57,321 bases of DNA from positions 1 through 57,321 of IMG/VR virus record IMGVR_UViG_3300026097_000026; one strand, 5' to 3'. The position numbers and the translations under genes were made by a program. This document shows positions 56,493 to 57,321 of the stretch, one piece after another (the first letter of the stretch is position 1; each line of letters opens with the position of its first letter). This DNA comes from a virus. The notes below the pieces were generated by a model. It was given only the letters and a program-made list of their open reading frames with translations, did not search any database and was not told the DNA's origin.

Positions 56493-57321
56493 TGGATAAC
56501 CACGAAGAAAACATTAAAAAGGAATTTGCAGCAGCAGAAGGAATTAATCAACAAGAAGCTCAGCAGCCTGAAGAAAAAATTACCAACTTAGGTAAAGTTG
56601 ACATTAACAAAGGATCAGGTGTAATAGGTCCTGACGATCCTGAGATACAAAGAATTCAAAATGCAGCTGGGTATATATCACTTGAGCTCACCGATTTACC
56701 ATCTAAAGGTAGGTTTTATCGTAAAGATTTAAATCTAACTATTAGAGCTGCTAGAGTAGGCGAAATAAGAGATTTTTCAACTATTGATGAGAATAATATT
56801 AGAGATGTTGATGAAAAACTAAATACTATATTAGTATCATGTACTAGAGTAATGTTTGGTAATACTAAAGGTTCATATAAGGACATTCTTGAAGAAGATC
56901 GCGTTTATGTTATTCTTAAAATAAAGGAACTTACATTTAAAGATGGTGAAAATAAATTAATGATGCCAGTCAAGGAAAAAAAATGTACTACAGGTAGTTG
57001 TGAAGCTCAAGAATCTGTTGAATTGGTCACACAAAATTTACAGTTTCATAAAGAAGATGAATTAATTGCTAAGTATTATGATGAAGAATCTAGAGCATAT
57101 GTTATAGCTACAAAAAATCACGGTGAAATTATTATGGCTCCACCTACTATCGGTGTTATGAGATCAATTACTGATTATATCAGAGAAAGAGAAGAAGAAG
57201 GTCAAAAATGGGATAAATCTTCATTACAAATACTTCCTTATTTACATAGAGAATGGAGAGGTTTTTCTAAAGAGCAAATCTTTTCAGAAATAACAAATTT
57301 CCAGGGTTGGTCAACATCAAA
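56492..57321 (+). CDS. N-terminal part of a T4-type baseplate hub protein (gp26/51-like), truncated by window
   Basis: The start ATG overlaps the upstream stop (TAATG). The visible 276 residues begin with a disordered acidic part (MDNHEENIKKEFAAAEG), then LTDLPSKGRFYRKDLNLTIRAARVGEIRDFSTID, a P-S-K/G-G segment followed by strands, then helical VSCTRVMFG and ILKIKELTF. This LPSKGR-x-Y opening followed by R-x-x-x-V-x-E-I/E is what I associate with T4-type baseplate (gp26/gp51-like) proteins of aquatic phages. A C-x-T-x-x-C pair (KKCTTGSCEAQ) may bind metal. The C-terminus lies outside. Confidence 0.5.
   Translation, partial: MDNHEENIKKEFAAAEGINQQEAQQPEEKITNLGKVDINKGSGVIGPDDPEIQRIQNAAGYISLELTDLPSKGRFYRKDLNLTIRAARVGEIRDFSTIDENNIRDVDEKLNTILVSCTRVMFGNTKGSYKDILEEDRVYVILKIKELTFKDGENKLMMPVKEKKCTTGSCEAQESVELVTQNLQFHKEDELIAKYYDEESRAYVIATKNHGEIIMAPPTIGVMRSITDYIREREEEGQKWDKSSLQILPYLHREWRGFSKEQIFSEITNFQGWSTS

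Overview
The window is a contiguous part of the genome of a large, AT-rich T4-like myovirus (contractile-tailed caudovirus), apparently marine or aquatic, that most likely infects a Bacteroidetes/Flavobacteriia host. The T4 identity rests on a nearly complete core: split DNA polymerase gp43, clamp gp45, clamp loader gp44 and probable gp62, UvsX, gp41, gp46/47, late sigma gp55, RNase H-like nuclease, and head and tail genes gp4, gp20, gp21/22, gp23, gp16, gp17, gp18 and gp19. The host inference rests on a Bacteroidetes-type histone H1-like gene (13894-14070), a flavobacterial-looking class I ribonucleotide reductase, and start regions that lack Shine-Dalgarno sequences but carry A-rich leaders such as TATAAAAATAAA. 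All genes but one lie on the + strand.

Layout. 1-618: end of a probable fibre-type protein and a small conserved gene. 657-4452: first surface-sugar block (glycosyltransferases and a sulfotransferase). 4503-9138: nucleotide and DNA metabolism (dimeric-type dUTPase, N-terminal half of DNA polymerase, NrdB, NrdA). 9271-13846: a sugar-nucleotide operon with a cytidylyltransferase, Nudix hydrolase, and the dehydratase/acetyltransferase/aminotransferase trio of a UDP-bacillosamine-like pathway, ending in a glycosyltransferase with a capsid-targeting-like N-terminus. 13894-14070: histone H1-like gene. 14213-20746: second sugar block (HAD phosphatase, APH-type kinase, nucleotidyltransferase, GT-B transferase, GalE-like epimerase, C5 DNA methyltransferase, GT-A transferase). 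20795-28873: replication and recombination block, including the C-terminal half of the polymerase 15 kb from the N-terminal half. 28909-40684: gp15-like protein, internal-protein candidates, late sigma, gp4, portal, a protease-scaffold fusion, major capsid protein. 40673-41458: the lone minus-strand gene. 41523-45095: clamp loader, nuclease, hypotheticals. 45122-57321: membrane protein, neck-like protein, small terminase, GroES-like protein, terminase large subunit, sheath, tube, GIY-YIG relic, start of a baseplate-type gene.

The most striking system is the fractured terminase large subunit. The gene is broken inside its Walker A motif, between the catalytic Lys and Thr. The first gene ends in a short N-intein starting at Cys127, and the third begins with a 146-residue C-intein ending His-Asn just before Thr. 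An EDxHD/Vsr-like homing endonuclease gene sits between them. Removing the intein parts and joining the exteins gives about 605 residues with an intact ...RQVGKT... P-loop, nearly the length of T4 gp17. The DNA polymerase is also split, but without any intein, at the fingers domain between motifs A and B. The same genome therefore uses two different solutions to a broken essential gene.

How the genes work together. The replication genes form a T4-like replisome fed by the dUTPase and RNR. gp55 probably directs late transcription from TATAAATA-like boxes. The protease-scaffold fusion builds and matures the head, and [LI]-[TN]-E-[SAG] motifs in several head-region proteins look like its cleavage code. 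The sugar blocks could alter the host surface, decorate the virion, or modify DNA; the sequence alone does not decide between these. No tRNA, CRISPR array or insertion sequence was seen, and no gene-free stretch exceeds about 150 bases.
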